Shown: positions 34,247-45,169, numbered from the stretch's first letter. The stretch is 64,000 nt of DNA from Arctopsyche grandis (GCF_051622035.1 NC_135365.1:5681001-5745000), one strand, 5' to 3'. The notes: generated from the sequence alone by a model not told the origin. Translations and numbers: made by a program.

Positions 34247-37200
34247 ATGTCTGTTGCCAACTCTCAAGCACCGTTGGATCCCGAGAGCTGCTCTCAGAGA
34301 TCAGTGGTTTGTCCCACAGAACCTGACAGAGGAAATTGGACGGGTCGCTTCGATTTTCTACTATCTTTACTCGGTTACAGCGTTGGATTGGGAAATGTTT
34401 GGCGTTTTCCATATTTATGTTACAATAATGGTGGAGGTAACTACTCCGAAATACTTTTAAAAAAATGATAATTTAATTTGAAATAATAACATTGGTACAA
34501 TTTTCAGGTGCTTTTTTAATCCCGTTCAGTATTATGCTAGTCATAGCCGGGTTACCACTTATGTTTATGGAATTGTCGTTTGGGCAGTACGCTGCCCTGG
34601 GACCAGTTGCTGTGTACAATAAATTCTGTCCCTTATTTCGAGGACTGGGCTACGGCATGGTGATCGTTTCAACAATTGTCATGCTGTACTACAATCTCAT
34701 TATCGCCTGGACTATATTTTACATGGTCGCATCGGTGACGACTCAACTGCCGTGGCAAAACTGCGAGCAAAGTTGGAGTACCAAATGTAAGTGTTCTACA
34801 TCAATTGAGTTTCTCATTGTGAGGTGATTTTAATGCATTGTGTAATCATATTTTTAGATTGTTATTCTTATGAAGAAGCTGACCAATGCAATGGAACGTA
34901 TTATTTAAGGGATTGCTATAACCAGAGCTTAGCTGAAAGACTAAATATTTCTTATTTGGCGGAAAAAGCCGTCAGAAAACCACCTGCTGAAGAATATTTT
35001 ACGTGTGTATTTCAAAAAATCTCATTTTTATTTAGTACATGATGTAAACCAGCGTTTCTCAACCTGGGTCCACAAGTGGCCCCCCTGGGAGGTCCAGACC
35101 TTCTCAAGGGAGAAGGTCTGGACCAAAATTCTACTTTTGGGGAGGCATAACAAGCTCTAAGGGAGGCACAGTCAGAATAAAATTTTTGTATGTAAATAAT
35201 ATTGAAAGACGAGCTTAAATGTTATTTGTCTCAAAATGAATAAACGTTTGCATTTCGAAAAATATACTAGCTTGTGCAAACATTGGGGCTACTTTAATGG
35301 TTGGCAAATATCGAAGATTTATCAATTCAAATATTTTTTTGGTTGTGGCTATTTGCAGGTACTATATCTGCAAATTATTGGCTATTTTCAGGTACTATAT
35401 CTGCGAATTATTGGCTATTTGCAGGTACTATATCTGCGACAGGCGCAAAGCCTTCTGCGCATGCGCGTGAACTGTCACTGTCAGCGTGTTTACTGATAAA
35501 ATTTTGTTTTAAACCTCTTAAAATTTAGTTCGAACTCGTAAAGTGACGTAGTATGAATAATTGATTAAACATATAAGATTAAAATAATTAACGATTGATT
35601 AATAAGTCTAGCATACATTAAATGTTAGAAATTATAATCGGATTATTCGGAATTCACGCGTAAAAATTTAATTTTTGCTTTTCTTTGTAAGCTCAATCTT
35701 TTTAATATTAATATTGGACAACGTGAGTTAACACAATTTCCATCATTATTTCATTTATAATGAAATAAAAGGTGATGATCTTTACATATACATAGTTACA
35801 TCAGGCACAAGGATCACAATAAATAAAACTCTCTTTCAATTTATTAATGTTTAAAAAATATATTAAGTGTGTATGTTCAAATTTGTAATTATAGAAAAAA
35901 GTTGATATAATATATAATATTTTTAATATGTACTTTTTTTTGGGAATATATGGGGAGGCACAAAAAAATATTAAACGCAAAGGGGGGTCACGGTCAAAGA
36001 AAGGATGAGAAGCACTGATGTAGACAACGGTTTGCTTATTTTCCCATGCAAAAACTACCTGACACATTCAATCAACTTGACCTTTCTTATTTTTCTACAT
36101 AATTCTAGACATATTATACATACATATGTACATAAACACATAAGAGATTAAAATCTAATTCTGACTATGCTCATTCTTGTTATAGTGTCAAATTCAATCT
36201 TTCAAATTTAATATAATATTATTTTTCTTAGAAACCACGTATTGGGCATATCGTCAGGCATAGAAGAAACGGGTAATATTCGATTAAGTATGGCAGCATG
36301 TCTATTCACTGCTTGGTCTATTGTATTTCTGTGCCTTTGCAAAGGTGTACAATCTTCTGGAAAGGTATTCTTGAAAATTATTCTTAAAATACACAACGGT
36401 TTCAATTTCTAATAATAATTTTGCTAATTCGTAATAGGTGGTGTATTTCACGGCACTATTTCCATATGTGGTGCTAGTGTTGCTTTTTATAAGAGGTGTT
36501 ACGTTGCCAGGGGCAAGTACTGGAATTCTATTTTACTTGACGCCGGATTGGACCCAACTTGCTAATGCTCAGGTAATATTTTATAGTGTTATGTAATATG
36601 TATTATTACATAAATACGTCTATAGTAAGTTCTATGTTATATATATTCATAGGTATGGGGTGATGCAGCTGTACAAATATTTTTTGCACTGAGTCCGGCA
36701 TGGGGAGGCCTCATAACTCTTTCTTCCTACAACAAATTCACCAACAATTGCTACAAGTCAGCTAATTATCATTGAAATTATACTAACATCACACCAAAGT
36801 CTTAATTAATACTAATGAATTAACCATTTACAGAGATTCTCTAATTGTGGCCATTTCAAATATTGCGACATCGTTCTTTGCCGGTCTAGTAATTTTCTCC
36901 GTAATTGGATTCTTGGCTCATGAGTTGGATGTTGATGTTGAGAAAGTTGTAGATCAAGGTGCAGGACTTGCGTTTATTGTTTACCCTGAAGTTGTCACAA
37001 GATTACCGATTTCACCATTGTGGTCTTTGTTGTTCTTCGTCATGTTGCTGACTTTGGGCTTAGACTCTCAGGTGAATAAATAATGATATTTTGTGAAATC
37101 GATACAATTAATTACAACACATTTTTAATGTTGATTTCAGTTCGCTCTTATGGAAACAGTAACGACGGCCATATTAGACAGATTTCCCAACTTGCGGGAG

Positions 37201-39880
37201 AGAAAAATCTGGGTCGTCTTAGGTGTTGCTGTTTTTGGATACTTCGGAGGACTAATCTTCACAACAAATGTATAAATATTATTTATAATAGATTTAATAT
37301 TCAATTTGATCGGTGTTTTTTTTATTCAAAATGGATACTTTTTTTTAGAGTGGAATGTACTGGTTGCAACTTATGGACAAGTATGCTGCAAATTGGTCCG
37401 TTCTTCTGATTGCAATCAGTGAATGCATTCTCATATCGTGGCTCTATGGTGCTGAAAGATTCTGTCAAGATATTCAAGACATGATTGGACCGCAGACAAA
37501 GCTATGGGTGTTCTTCTGGAGCTGGATGTGGAAACTCATAACTCCTTCGGCGCTACTTGTAAGTCTTTCAAACTGAATATACATAAATATATTTATATTT
37601 ACTACATATACATATTATGGGTCTACCTCACGGGACCGAAAGTGAAACGACCAAAAACGCAAATATCGGAAGGCAAAGATCGAAATATCTTAAGTCGAAA
37701 TATAAAAAAGGGTCTCTCCCCCCCGTCGTACATACTCACTTAATTTGCGCGAGCAGGATACAACAGGAACAAGAGGAACAGGCTTTTCCTCCCGTCTTCT
37801 GCGCGCGCACATTAAACAAGGCTGTGTGACAAAAAGAGAGATAATTTCACCGCATGCCACTCATATACATATATTGTTACGTATACTAAAAAGAGCCGCC
37901 GGTTAGTTGCAATCGGATTAGGCCGGGTAGCATCCCAGAGACTGTGTGACCGTTATAATTGGTTTCAAGGATTATCTACAGGCTTAAGTGCAAGTCGGCT
38001 AAACAATGAATGCGGCGATAGCGGTACTCGGTCGCATTCCCATGGAGTTCTCAGAAGTGACCCATACCGTGGGTCCGAGTGTCATGGAAATAGATATCCG
38101 AGTACGTGACCATAACAATAGGTAAACAAATCGGAAGTCGAAGATGTCCTGAGAGACCTGCGCCTTATAAGGCGGTACTTAGGCGATATCAAGACATTCT
38201 GGACTGAGCACTGCCAGTGTGTGTATCTCCTTAATCATCAATAAATGCTGTGAAACGACTTTGGCCTTTTACTTGGATCATCCACCCACCCCTACGCAAC
38301 AATATTATATATATATATACATAGAACCGTTTACCATGCACCCTTTTTTTCGTATCACGACATAAGATCCAATGATATAAGATCCAACGACAAGAGCACC
38401 ACGAAAGAAGATCCACCTGATAAGTGATCCAGACGATAAAAAGCCCAGATGATAAAACGTGCGACCGAAAATCGTCCAACGTGTTAAAGGTCCAGCCACA
38501 AAAAGTCCGAAAACAAAATATAAAACATAGATAAAGTAATAATGTTTAATAAAATACTACGAGTATTCAATCGAGTATCGAGTCAAATTGACTCGATATC
38601 CGATTTATGAAAATATGGAGCTTTTTATTAAACATTATTACATTATCTATGTTTTAAATTTTGTTTTCGGACTTTATGTGGCTGGACCTTTAACAGGTTG
38701 AACGATTTTCGGTCGGATGTTTTATCATCTGGGCTTTTTATCGTCTGGATCACTTATCAGGTGGGCATTCTATCGGGTGGATCTTCTTTCTTGGTGCCCT
38801 TGTCGTTGGATCTTATATCACCAGCAGCGTGGCTCGGTCGTTAAGCTTCTGCTTAACACTGAGAGGCGCCGAGTTCGATCCCTTGAGCTGACCTCGATTG
38901 AAAAATAATTTTTCTGAGTATATCTGTAATGCTGCTGGTCAGACCAGGATTTGTGACTCCTGGTTGATCGTTTCCTATCAGAGTTTGCCAATTTTCTCTG
39001 ATTTCATTGTTGAAACGATTCCCGATTAAAAATTGGCTAAAAATCCTTCCTACCCACTATGTCACCACTATTTGAGTATGATTAATGTAAATATTACAAT
39101 AAAAATGTATGTACAATTCATAGATGTCTCGTTAATTGTCGAGTTTAAGTCAGTGTCTCGTAATTTAGCGACTTATATAATAAAAAATGCTGTATTGTTT
39201 GTAATTTGGCCAGGAAGGCGCATTGGGGTTTACCTGTAATGCCTTCCTGGTATGAAATAAATAAAATAAAAAAATAAAAATAAAAATAAAAAAATCATTG
39301 GATCTTATGTCGTGGAACCCTTTTTTTTCGATTTTCGATCTTTGCCTTCCGATATTTGAGTTTTCGGGCGTTTCACTTTCGGTCCTGTGAGGGAGACCGA
39401 TACATATTACATATACATATATAAATCTAATGACTTAATAATAAATTACGACTACTTTTCAGTTCATTCTATTTTTCAATTGGGTGGAGTATAAGCCAGC
39501 ATCTTACGGTCACTACGTGTATCCATTTTGGGCAGACGCTGTTGGATGGGTCATTGGCGTATTGCCTGTGGTTGTCATAATTATCATGGCAATATGTCAG
39601 CTTTTCAACGGTCCAAACAATCTAACTTTCCTGGAGGTATTATCTCTTATGCTTTATATGTATATTTAGTTACACTGAATATATGCACAGTGTATTGAAT
39701 ATAAATACTTTAAATTTTCAGAAAGCAAAGGCATTAGTTCAGCCGACGACTGAATGGAATACGGCATGTCGTGGTGAATCTTCAACACAGTCAACATACG
39801 ATGCTATACAAAACACTATTGTGATGGTCAATGGAAGACCCGAAATCAGAGAACGTTCATTGAGAGGTCACGGAGAATGA
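34247..39880 (+). CDS. SLC6 Na+/Cl- neurotransmitter transporter, glycine-transporter-like
   Basis: Complete transporter of 631 aa in 11 exons: 34247-34436, 34508-34786, 34858-35002, 36232-36364, 36438-36572, 36653-36756, 36834-37071, 37141-37269, 37349-37558, 39463-39636, 39722-39880. All borders are GT-AG and phases agree. TM1 holds the sodium-site motif [20 protein letters not shown] (about residues 45-64). Next come [14 protein letters not shown] and, in the second outer loop, NGT, NQS and NIS glycosylation sites. TM6 has [12 protein letters not shown]8 GLDSQFALMET, then [16 protein letters not shown] and the TM12 region [14 protein letters not shown]. It should move a small amino acid, most likely glycine, with sodium and chloride across the plasma membrane; substrate is by resemblance only. 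The start ATG could be preceded by more exons. The stop (TGA 39878-39880) may be leaky; see the next exon entry. Confidence 0.93.
35050..36017. mobile_element. Non-autonomous hAT element in SLC6 intron 3
   Basis: Termini CAGCGTTTCTCAACCTGGG and GGATGAGAAGCACTG. Target duplication ATGTAAAC (35042-35049) versus ATGTAGAC (36018-36025), one mismatch. GGGAGGC motifs occur near both ends. It has no transposase. A piece of the GGCTATTTGCAGGTACTATA repeat element (see 35332-35660) is inserted inside. Confidence 0.88.
35332..35660. mobile_element. Partial Mutator-like element with subterminal tandem repeats
   Basis: Begins GGTTGTGGCTATTTGCAGG (35340) and has three repeats of about 35 bases (TATTTGCAGGTACTATATCTGCGAATTATTGGC). 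It then follows the internal sequence of the complete copy at 59676-60186 (CTTCTGCGCATGCGCGTGAA) in inverse arrangement. No matching right terminus is present, so it is truncated. It lies inside the hAT element 35050-36017. Confidence 0.65.
37875..38301 (+). mobile_element. Solo LTR
   Basis: 427 bases starting TGTTACGTATACTAAAAAGA and ending CCACCCCTACGCAACA. Flanked by a 4-bp duplication ATAT (37871-37874, 38302-38305), as expected for gypsy-type elements. It has an internal TATA-like CTTATAAGG (about 38164) and an AATAAA polyadenylation signal (about 38241). No gag/pol lies nearby, so it is a recombination remnant. The last 60 bases reappear inverted at 50237-50300. Confidence 0.85.
38819..39292 (+). 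mobile_element. tRNA-derived SINE, second family, full-length
   Basis: tRNA-like head CCAGCAGCGTGGCTCGGTCG with TTAAGC, and GAGTTCGATCCCTTGAGC as B box. The body is GACTCCTGGTTGATCGTTTC and TAGATGTCTCGTTAATTG, and the tail is AATAAAATAAAAAAATAAAA. The inverted arm of the host foldback element (38340-38380) provides the empty site, placing the insertion exactly between ATATCA and TTGGATC. Confidence 0.88.
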
Positions 39881-39931
39881 GATAGTGACCCGGCCCTCAC
39901 TGCTTTTGCAAAGGAGCCGGGAATACACGAG
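39881..39931 (+). CDS. In-frame 17-codon continuation after the SLC6 stop
   Basis: Directly after the TGA the same frame stays open for exactly 17 codons (DSDPALTAFAKEPGIHE) to a good donor, CACGAG/GTATGA, at 39932. This phase-0 junction matches the acceptor at 41243 in front of an 874-codon open exon. It is either 3' UTR of the transporter mRNA (the junction would lie 51 bases after the stop) or the link of a readthrough or longer isoform. I see no alternative donor before the TGA that preserves the downstream frame; the nearby AGAG/GTCACG at 39865 gives the wrong phase. Confidence 0.5.
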
Positions 39932-40225
39932 GTATGATTCTTATTACTAACATGTTTTTATTGTTATTATTCTTATTACTACTAAATATTTATTAAAAGA
40001 TTATGTTATTATTTATTTTTTTGTATATAAACATTATTCTGCCTAATATGAGTATCATATTATAACTCTCTCGGACAGATTATTTATATGTATATCATTA
40101 TTCTCTACCAATATTCCTATTGTTTCTTCCAAGCCTTAGATTATATTATCCATTAAATAATTTAAAACACTGTGTATAGATTTATTCATGACATTACATT
40201 ACCTATTATATGTATATACATAAAA

Positions 40226-41171
40226 TCGATGCGGTGCAAATGATCAACAAGCGCCAGACAGACTGAACCACAGATTAACGACACGTGTACCTTATGCGTG
40301 CGCACTGCTCGCACTTACACTAAGCAAAATCTACCCGAAGTGCGGACATACCTACCCTGTATACGTTCTGTGCTTCTGATACTTTAGTTCCGAATTTTGC
40401 CTTATTAACCTTCCAGCGGGTGCGTGGAGTTATTTCCTTTGAGCAGGCGCATGTCGTAAATTTTACGTCATGAAGTTTTCTCCATGTAAATGCTGTTTTA
40501 TTTATGTAAATGTTGATTTCTTTATGTAAATGTTAAGGAAATATTGTAAGGTTATGAAAAATGATAAATGACAATACTTTTAAAAATATATATTTTACTT
40601 TCTAAACAAAAAACCAAAACAACACTCTAAATATGCTAACATTTCAAAACAAAATATTTTATCGACCTATTCGATCATTAGTTAGAACTATTAATCGGAA
40701 TCAATATTATCTATTTTACAGAATTAATATTTTCATCCTTACAATTATTACAAGCCACATCAACTGCAGAATGCTACTTGCATGTAAAGGATTCAATGGA
40801 ACGCTCAACGGAAATTCCCAAATATCGGTGACTCACAAAAACTTCTAAGCACAACCGATTCGCCTACAGTTTCGGGAAACACTGACCTTCAAATAGCTCG
40901 AAACTCGATGCTTATCACTAAGTGGTAAAAGTAGGAGATGCGATAAAGCGCATTTGTCGTAAATTTTACGACAGCGCGCCCGCTGGAAGGTTAAACTCGC
41001 CAGAAAGATCCAACTCAATTTTAATAATTACCATTTTGATAATTGCATCCGTGCACATCGAAAGGTTGCACAATCTATCATTCGTGAAGTCGAGAATTGC
41101 GTTTAAAGCAGCCATCCAGTTAATCTGTGGTTCAGTCTGTCTGGCGCTTGTCGATCGTTTGCACCAAACCC
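40226..41171. mobile_element. hAT-like MITE, copy 2, carrying a piggyBac MITE
   Basis: Flanked by a perfect 8-bp duplication ACATAAAA (40218-40225, 41172-41179). The left part is GCCAGACAGACTGAACCACA and CGTGTACCTTATGCGTGCGC, and the right part is TTCAGTCTGTCTGGCGCTTG with GATCGTTTGCACCAAACCC. Without the inserted piggyBac (40409-40990 plus one TTAA) it is 360 bases, like the copy at 63459. Confidence 0.92.
40409..40990. mobile_element. piggyBac-type non-autonomous element
   Basis: TTAA at 40405-40408 and 40991-40994. The termini are CCTTCCAGCGGGTGCG and CGCGCCCGCTGGAAGG, with an inner inverted motif GTCGTAAATTTTACG near both ends. The paralogous MITE at 63459 has the unoccupied site (CCTTATTAAACTCGCC), confirming exact TTAA duplication. 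582 bases with no transposase. Confidence 0.95.
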
Positions 41172-41243
41172 ACATAAAATTGATTCAATTAGTGATTATT
41201 TTGTGATTTGACATTCCAAATAACATTTATATCCATGTTTTAG

Positions 41244-43868
41244 TTGAGTACTGCTAATGATACATCAATTATGAACGTGTTAAATGTGAGTCCTTGTAAA
41301 ATGCCAGGTCCAAGCATACTAAAATCTTCTAAAAATCTAAACAAACAAAAAACACAAGAAAGCTCACTGAAAAATTTGGACGATCCAGCTTCTCAACCTC
41401 TTCTTCAAGATGAATTTGATAATAAAGTTCACAACGCAAAGAAATCCAACAAACCTTGCTCTGATTATGAAAATCAAAAGCAGCTCATAGAAAAGTACTC
41501 CGAGTATCAACACAACTTATCCGACACTAAAAAATCAAATTACACTTCAATGAAAAGTCAAATAGACGGTAAAGCCAAAACTAGTGACGAAAATTCAAAT
41601 GGAAACTTAAATAGAACACCCGTTTCTCAAACTGTATGCAACGATCTTATCAAAGTTACATCTTCGTTTAACTTTGATTCAATGAAAATGGATAGCAAAA
41701 TGCAAGTTCAACCCCACAGTACACATAAAGCAATGTGTCACAATGAAATTTCTAAAAGTTCAGTCGGAAAAGATGATCTTATTAATTCCAACTGTATTTT
41801 AAGTCCTAAAAGTATAAACTCGACGCCTCTATCATTGGAATTGAACAATCAAAAGGTTTCAAAAAATGTTCTTGAAAAAGCTGAAGATAATAAAAATTTC
41901 AAGAGCAATACTTCAGATGCAGCCCAGCCTAAAAAATCAGATCATAATGCTACTTGTAAGCAAAATACACCTGATTCAAAAGCCTCTGATGATATATTAT
42001 CTAAAACTTCGTCTAATAAAGTATCCACCCACTTGAATAGATCCAATGATGGATGTTCTATATTCACCACAGCCAAAACGCTTGATCAGAAAGAGAGTGT
42101 CACTAAACCATTCCAATCTATCTCTACACCTATACCTTCATCTGGAGAAATGATTGAAATTTTACCGATAAAAATCCAACCTCAGAAACTGGAGAGTACT
42201 CCAATCTATTCTGAAACTAAACACCTCTACAAAAATACTCCAACGACATCTTCCAAAGCGCTGACGTCTAATGTATCACCTGCAGATACTTCAAAATCAT
42301 CTCAACAAAAGGATGTTTTCGCTGATATATTTTCTCAAAATTTCAAGTCAAGTCATGTTAATGAAAAACCAACCACACAAAACGAGAAAAATAAAAGTGA
42401 CTCAAAAACTATCGATTTTTCTACTCTCGTATGCAAATCGAGCATAGTATCTACTTCAACATATGAAAATAAAAATAATGAAAAGAAACTCAATACTACT
42501 TCCGAAAATGCTAAAGCTGATATTAATAAAATCGATTCTGTCAAAATCAGTACAAATCTTACTCAAACTCCCCAAGAAAATAAAAATAACGACAAAAAGT
42601 TTAATCTTACTACTGAAATCGTCAAAGCTGATACTAGTAAATCTGACTTAATAAAATCAAATCCAAAGTCTGCACAAATCACTCACGAAAATAAGAGTTG
42701 TGACAAAAATCTCAATACTAATAAACTTAAAATTGAAGACATTAAAACTACAACTACATCTGGAAATATCACTCGAGAAATAAAGGGAAACGATAAGAAA
42801 CCTAATACTATTACAGAAATGCCCAAAACTAATATTAGCAAAACCGATAAAAAACCTATTACTGTTATTGAAAATCTTAAAACTGATCCTATCAAAACTA
42901 TTCATAAATCTGGAACAACGTCTCACGAAAATACGAGCAATGACAAAAAACTTGAAACTGTTATTAAAAATACCAAAGCAGATACTAGCAAAGTCGTTGT
43001 AACTGAAACCAATCCTAAGTCTGGATTAATTACTCACGATATTAAAAATATTGATAAAAAATCTAGCACTATTGCTGAAACTTCCAAAACTCTTCCTTGT
43101 AAAACTGATCCCAAATCTGTAAAAACCACTCACGACAAGAGTAATGATAAAAAAGTCAGTACTACTCCTGGAATTCCAAAAACTGATACTGGCAAAGTTG
43201 ATTCCAATCAAACAACTTCTCAACCTGGTCAAACTACTTCCGACAGCAAAAATAATAATAAAAAATTGAATAACGTTCTTGAGAATCTCAAAACAGATAC
43301 CAATAAAGTTGAAGCAGCAAAAAGCGTCCCTAAGCCCATACAAATTACAAAGCCAGTAGAGAAAATTATCAGTATCCAGAAACCCAAAAAGGTGAACGAA
43401 CCAAAGACATCAGACAAAGTGGTTCCTACAAACCCAGTAGCTTTGAAAGAAGCAGAATCATTCCGAAGCACTAAAGATGCCAAAGAAAAAAACATTTCCG
43501 CCTCTGCAACCACATCAATCAATATTTCTCAAAATAAAAACCTACCAACATTTTCATCAGCACCGATTAAAAGTGCAGAGTCTATCGTCAAAAGTTCTGA
43601 ATCTACCAATTTAAATCAATCAAAATCTGGCAGCACTTCTAGCTCGACGCCATCCAATGATATTAAAACTACAAAACCATCTGAAGCAAACCTGACAAAA
43701 AATTCAACCGGAATAGATAATAAAACTTCGATAAAATTGTCTGTGAATGAAAGTATTAAAAAAAGTGAGATAAAGACTAAAGATTCACAGAAAACGAGTG
43801 GAAGCACTTCTAAGCCGGAAGCAAGCGAGAACATTGTATCGGCAAAGAAACAGGATACGAAGCGGTGA
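41244..43868 (+). CDS. 874-codon Lys/Ser/Thr-rich disordered exon, probable long C-terminal extension of SLC6
   Basis: A single uninterrupted frame of 2.6 kb from the acceptor TTTTAG at 41243 to TGA at 43866-43868. The translation starts LSTANDTSIMNVLNVSPCKM, with the first ATG at 41271, and is extremely rich in Lys, Ser, Thr and Asn, with no hydrophobic segment or known domain. Between about 42460 and 43350 it holds seven or so degenerate repeats of about 37 aa with the core ENKxNDKKLxT...DTxKxD...PKxxxITH. AATAAA signals at about 43873 and 43945 end the transcript. It joins the transporter frame in phase through 39881-39931 if the TGA at 39878 is read through or is an error. Otherwise it could be a separate gene starting at 41271 with a non-coding first exon. 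Such a long open frame in AT-rich DNA cannot be chance. Confidence 0.75.
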   Translation: MSTANDTSIMNVLNVSPCKMPGPSILKSSKNLNKQKTQESSLKNLDDPASQPLLQDEFDNKVHNAKKSNKPCSDYENQKQLIEKYSEYQHNLSDTKKSNYTSMKSQIDGKAKTSDENSNGNLNRTPVSQTVCNDLIKVTSSFNFDSMKMDSKMQVQPHSTHKAMCHNEISKSSVGKDDLINSNCILSPKSINSTPLSLELNNQKVSKNVLEKAEDNKNFKSNTSDAAQPKKSDHNATCKQNTPDSKASDDILSKTSSNKVSTHLNRSNDGCSIFTTAKTLDQKESVTKPFQSISTPIPSSGEMIEILPIKIQPQKLESTPIYSETKHLYKNTPTTSSKALTSNVSPADTSKSSQQKDVFADIFSQNFKSSHVNEKPTTQNEKNKSDSKTIDFSTLVCKSSIVSTSTYENKNNEKKLNTTSENAKADINKIDSVKISTNLTQTPQENKNNDKKFNLTTEIVKADTSKSDLIKSNPKSAQITHENKSCDKNLNTNKLKIEDIKTTTTSGNITREIKGNDKKPNTITEMPKTNISKTDKKPITVIENLKTDPIKTIHKSGTTSHENTSNDKKLETVIKNTKADTSKVVVTETNPKSGLITHDIKNIDKKSSTIAETSKTLPCKTDPKSVKTTHDKSNDKKVSTTPGIPKTDTGKVDSNQTTSQPGQTTSDSKNNNKKLNNVLENLKTDTNKVEAAKSVPKPIQITKPVEKIISIQKPKKVNEPKTSDKVVPTNPVALKEAESFRSTKDAKEKNISASATTSINISQNKNLPTFSSAPIKSAESIVKSSESTNLNQSKSGSTSSSTPSNDIKTTKPSEANLTKNSTGIDNKTSIKLSVNESIKKSEIKTKDSQKTSGSTSKPEASENIVSAKKQDTKR
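42460..43350 (+). repeat. Degenerate about 37-aa tandem repeats within the disordered exon
   Basis: Successive units begin ENKNNEKKLNTTSE, ENKNNDKKFNLTTE, ENKSCDKNLNTN, EIKGNDKKPNTITE, ENTSNDKKLETVIK, DIKNIDKKSSTIAE and SKNNNKKLNNVLE, most ending in PKSxxITH or similar. The divergence between units shows an old coding-sequence expansion maintained in frame. Confidence 0.85.
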
Positions 43869-44096
43869 AACGAAATAAAATAAAGCCATGTTTAAATCTG
43901 TTACTGTAAATATCAAAATCTTCCATTGTATACCACGAGTAGGCAATAAATGTCCATTTGAATTTAGAAATGTATGTATTATCTATAAGTTGAGCGTTTG
44001 TTGAAGTATTATATTTTTTTAACAGATAATTTACATTAAGCAAAGATTAATTGAATTGAATTAACATCATATTTTAATTATTATATTATAAATATA
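43869..44096 (+). other. Probable 3' UTR
   Basis: AT-rich sequence with AATAAA at 43873-43878 and at 43945-43950, downstream of the disordered exon. Confidence 0.5.
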
Positions 44097-44104
44097 CATG
44101 TACT

Positions 44105-44682
44105 CAGTGGCGGCTCGTCTTTAAGGGCAAACGGAGCACTGCCCCACACACATATCTTCTAACCAAAAAAAAATCTAATTTTGCATGTTGTTAGTTTCTC
44201 GTCAAGAGACATCAAGTGTTTATTTATCCCGCTAACCACACTGTGAGCAGAACCGTTCAATTCGGGGCAGTCGCTTAACTGCCGTGGTCCCGTGGTCGCC
44301 GGCTTCAGTTTACCTGCTACTCTAGCAATTGCGAGTGGCACTGTGTAGAGTGTAGACAGTCAGTCGAAGCAGAGAAAAAAGGTCCGTATTACCGTATACA
44401 GAAGGTCGCTTTTAGTTGGCTGCGTTAAGGTCTCTTTGGGGCAGAATATGTCAGCCCCGGTCGTCTATATTCTGTATACGATTCGAAATTTTATCATTAA
44501 ATATTTTTTATTAATTACGTTTTTGCTTTTTCAGAACACTTAATGAACGAAGTCGATAATTTGTTAGTAAAAGTCATTTTCTTTGCATACAATTTCACTA
44601 AAAATATATAAATTTCATTCTTTGAGGGGGGGGGTTAGCCTTCTCGTACCCCATCTGTTTTTAAAGTCACGAGTCGCCGCTG
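44105..44682. mobile_element. Non-autonomous hAT-like element
   Basis: Termini CAGTGGCGGCTCGTCTTTAA and AAAGTCACGAGTCGCCGCTG. Perfect 8-bp duplication CATGTACT (44097-44104, 44683-44690). GC-richer left half, no transposase. A related right end is at 27240-27300. Confidence 0.95.
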
Positions 44683-44690
44683 CATGTACT

Positions 44691-45127
44691 TATTTTATTG
44701 CTCAAAATTTTATGTTAACATACATATGTATGTACATGTATGCATGTATATATATTTTTGGTATGGCCAATTTATTTTTTGTCAATTACTACATTTCATG
44801 AAGTTACAAATCGATGCTTATTTCCAAAAATGTATAGTATGAAAATTATTTACGAATTAATTTTAAAGTGTATATTATATTATTCACATACCTATATTAT
44901 ATATATTTTTTACATTATAATTGTTATCTATATACAATCAATTATAACCTGTACAGAAATGAATTTCCCCTGAAATGAATATTTATTATGTGATATTTTT
45001 CTAGATATTTTTAAAAAAAATTCACCTGATGGTTTATTCCCTTTTGAATTTTTATATACATTTTTTGATTCGGTGTCATTATTTGAATATATTATACATA
45101 TTCATATTTTGGATATTTTTAAAACAT

Positions 45128-45169
<42 letters not shown>

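Larger units (their letters stand above)
37619..39396. mobile_element. Large foldback element in SLC6 intron 9, split by a solo LTR and a SINE
   Basis: The left arm starts at 37619 (GGACCGAAAGTGAAACGACC, ATATCGGAAGGCAAAGATCG) and is mirrored at 39325-39396 (CGATCTTTGCCTTCCGATAT, CGTTTCACTTTCGGTCCTGT). A second inner pair of arms, 38335-38560 and 38625-38830, has units such as AAGATCCACCTGATAAGTGA and its complement. The solo LTR 37875-38301 interrupts the left arm and a SINE (38819-39292) the right arm. It makes intron 9 the longest in the gene (1.9 kb). Confidence 0.85.

Noticed and set aside
33733..34412. Paired ORFs of 65 and 161 codons
   Set aside because: They arise from the palindromic MITE and from the complement of the first SLC6 exon.
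35236..35528. ORFs with [12 protein letters not shown] repeats
   Set aside because: Translation of subterminal tandem repeats of a transposable element.
42353..43834. Minus-strand ORFs of 60-105 codons opposite the 874-codon exon
   Set aside because: Shadows of the Lys/Ser/Thr-rich coding strand.
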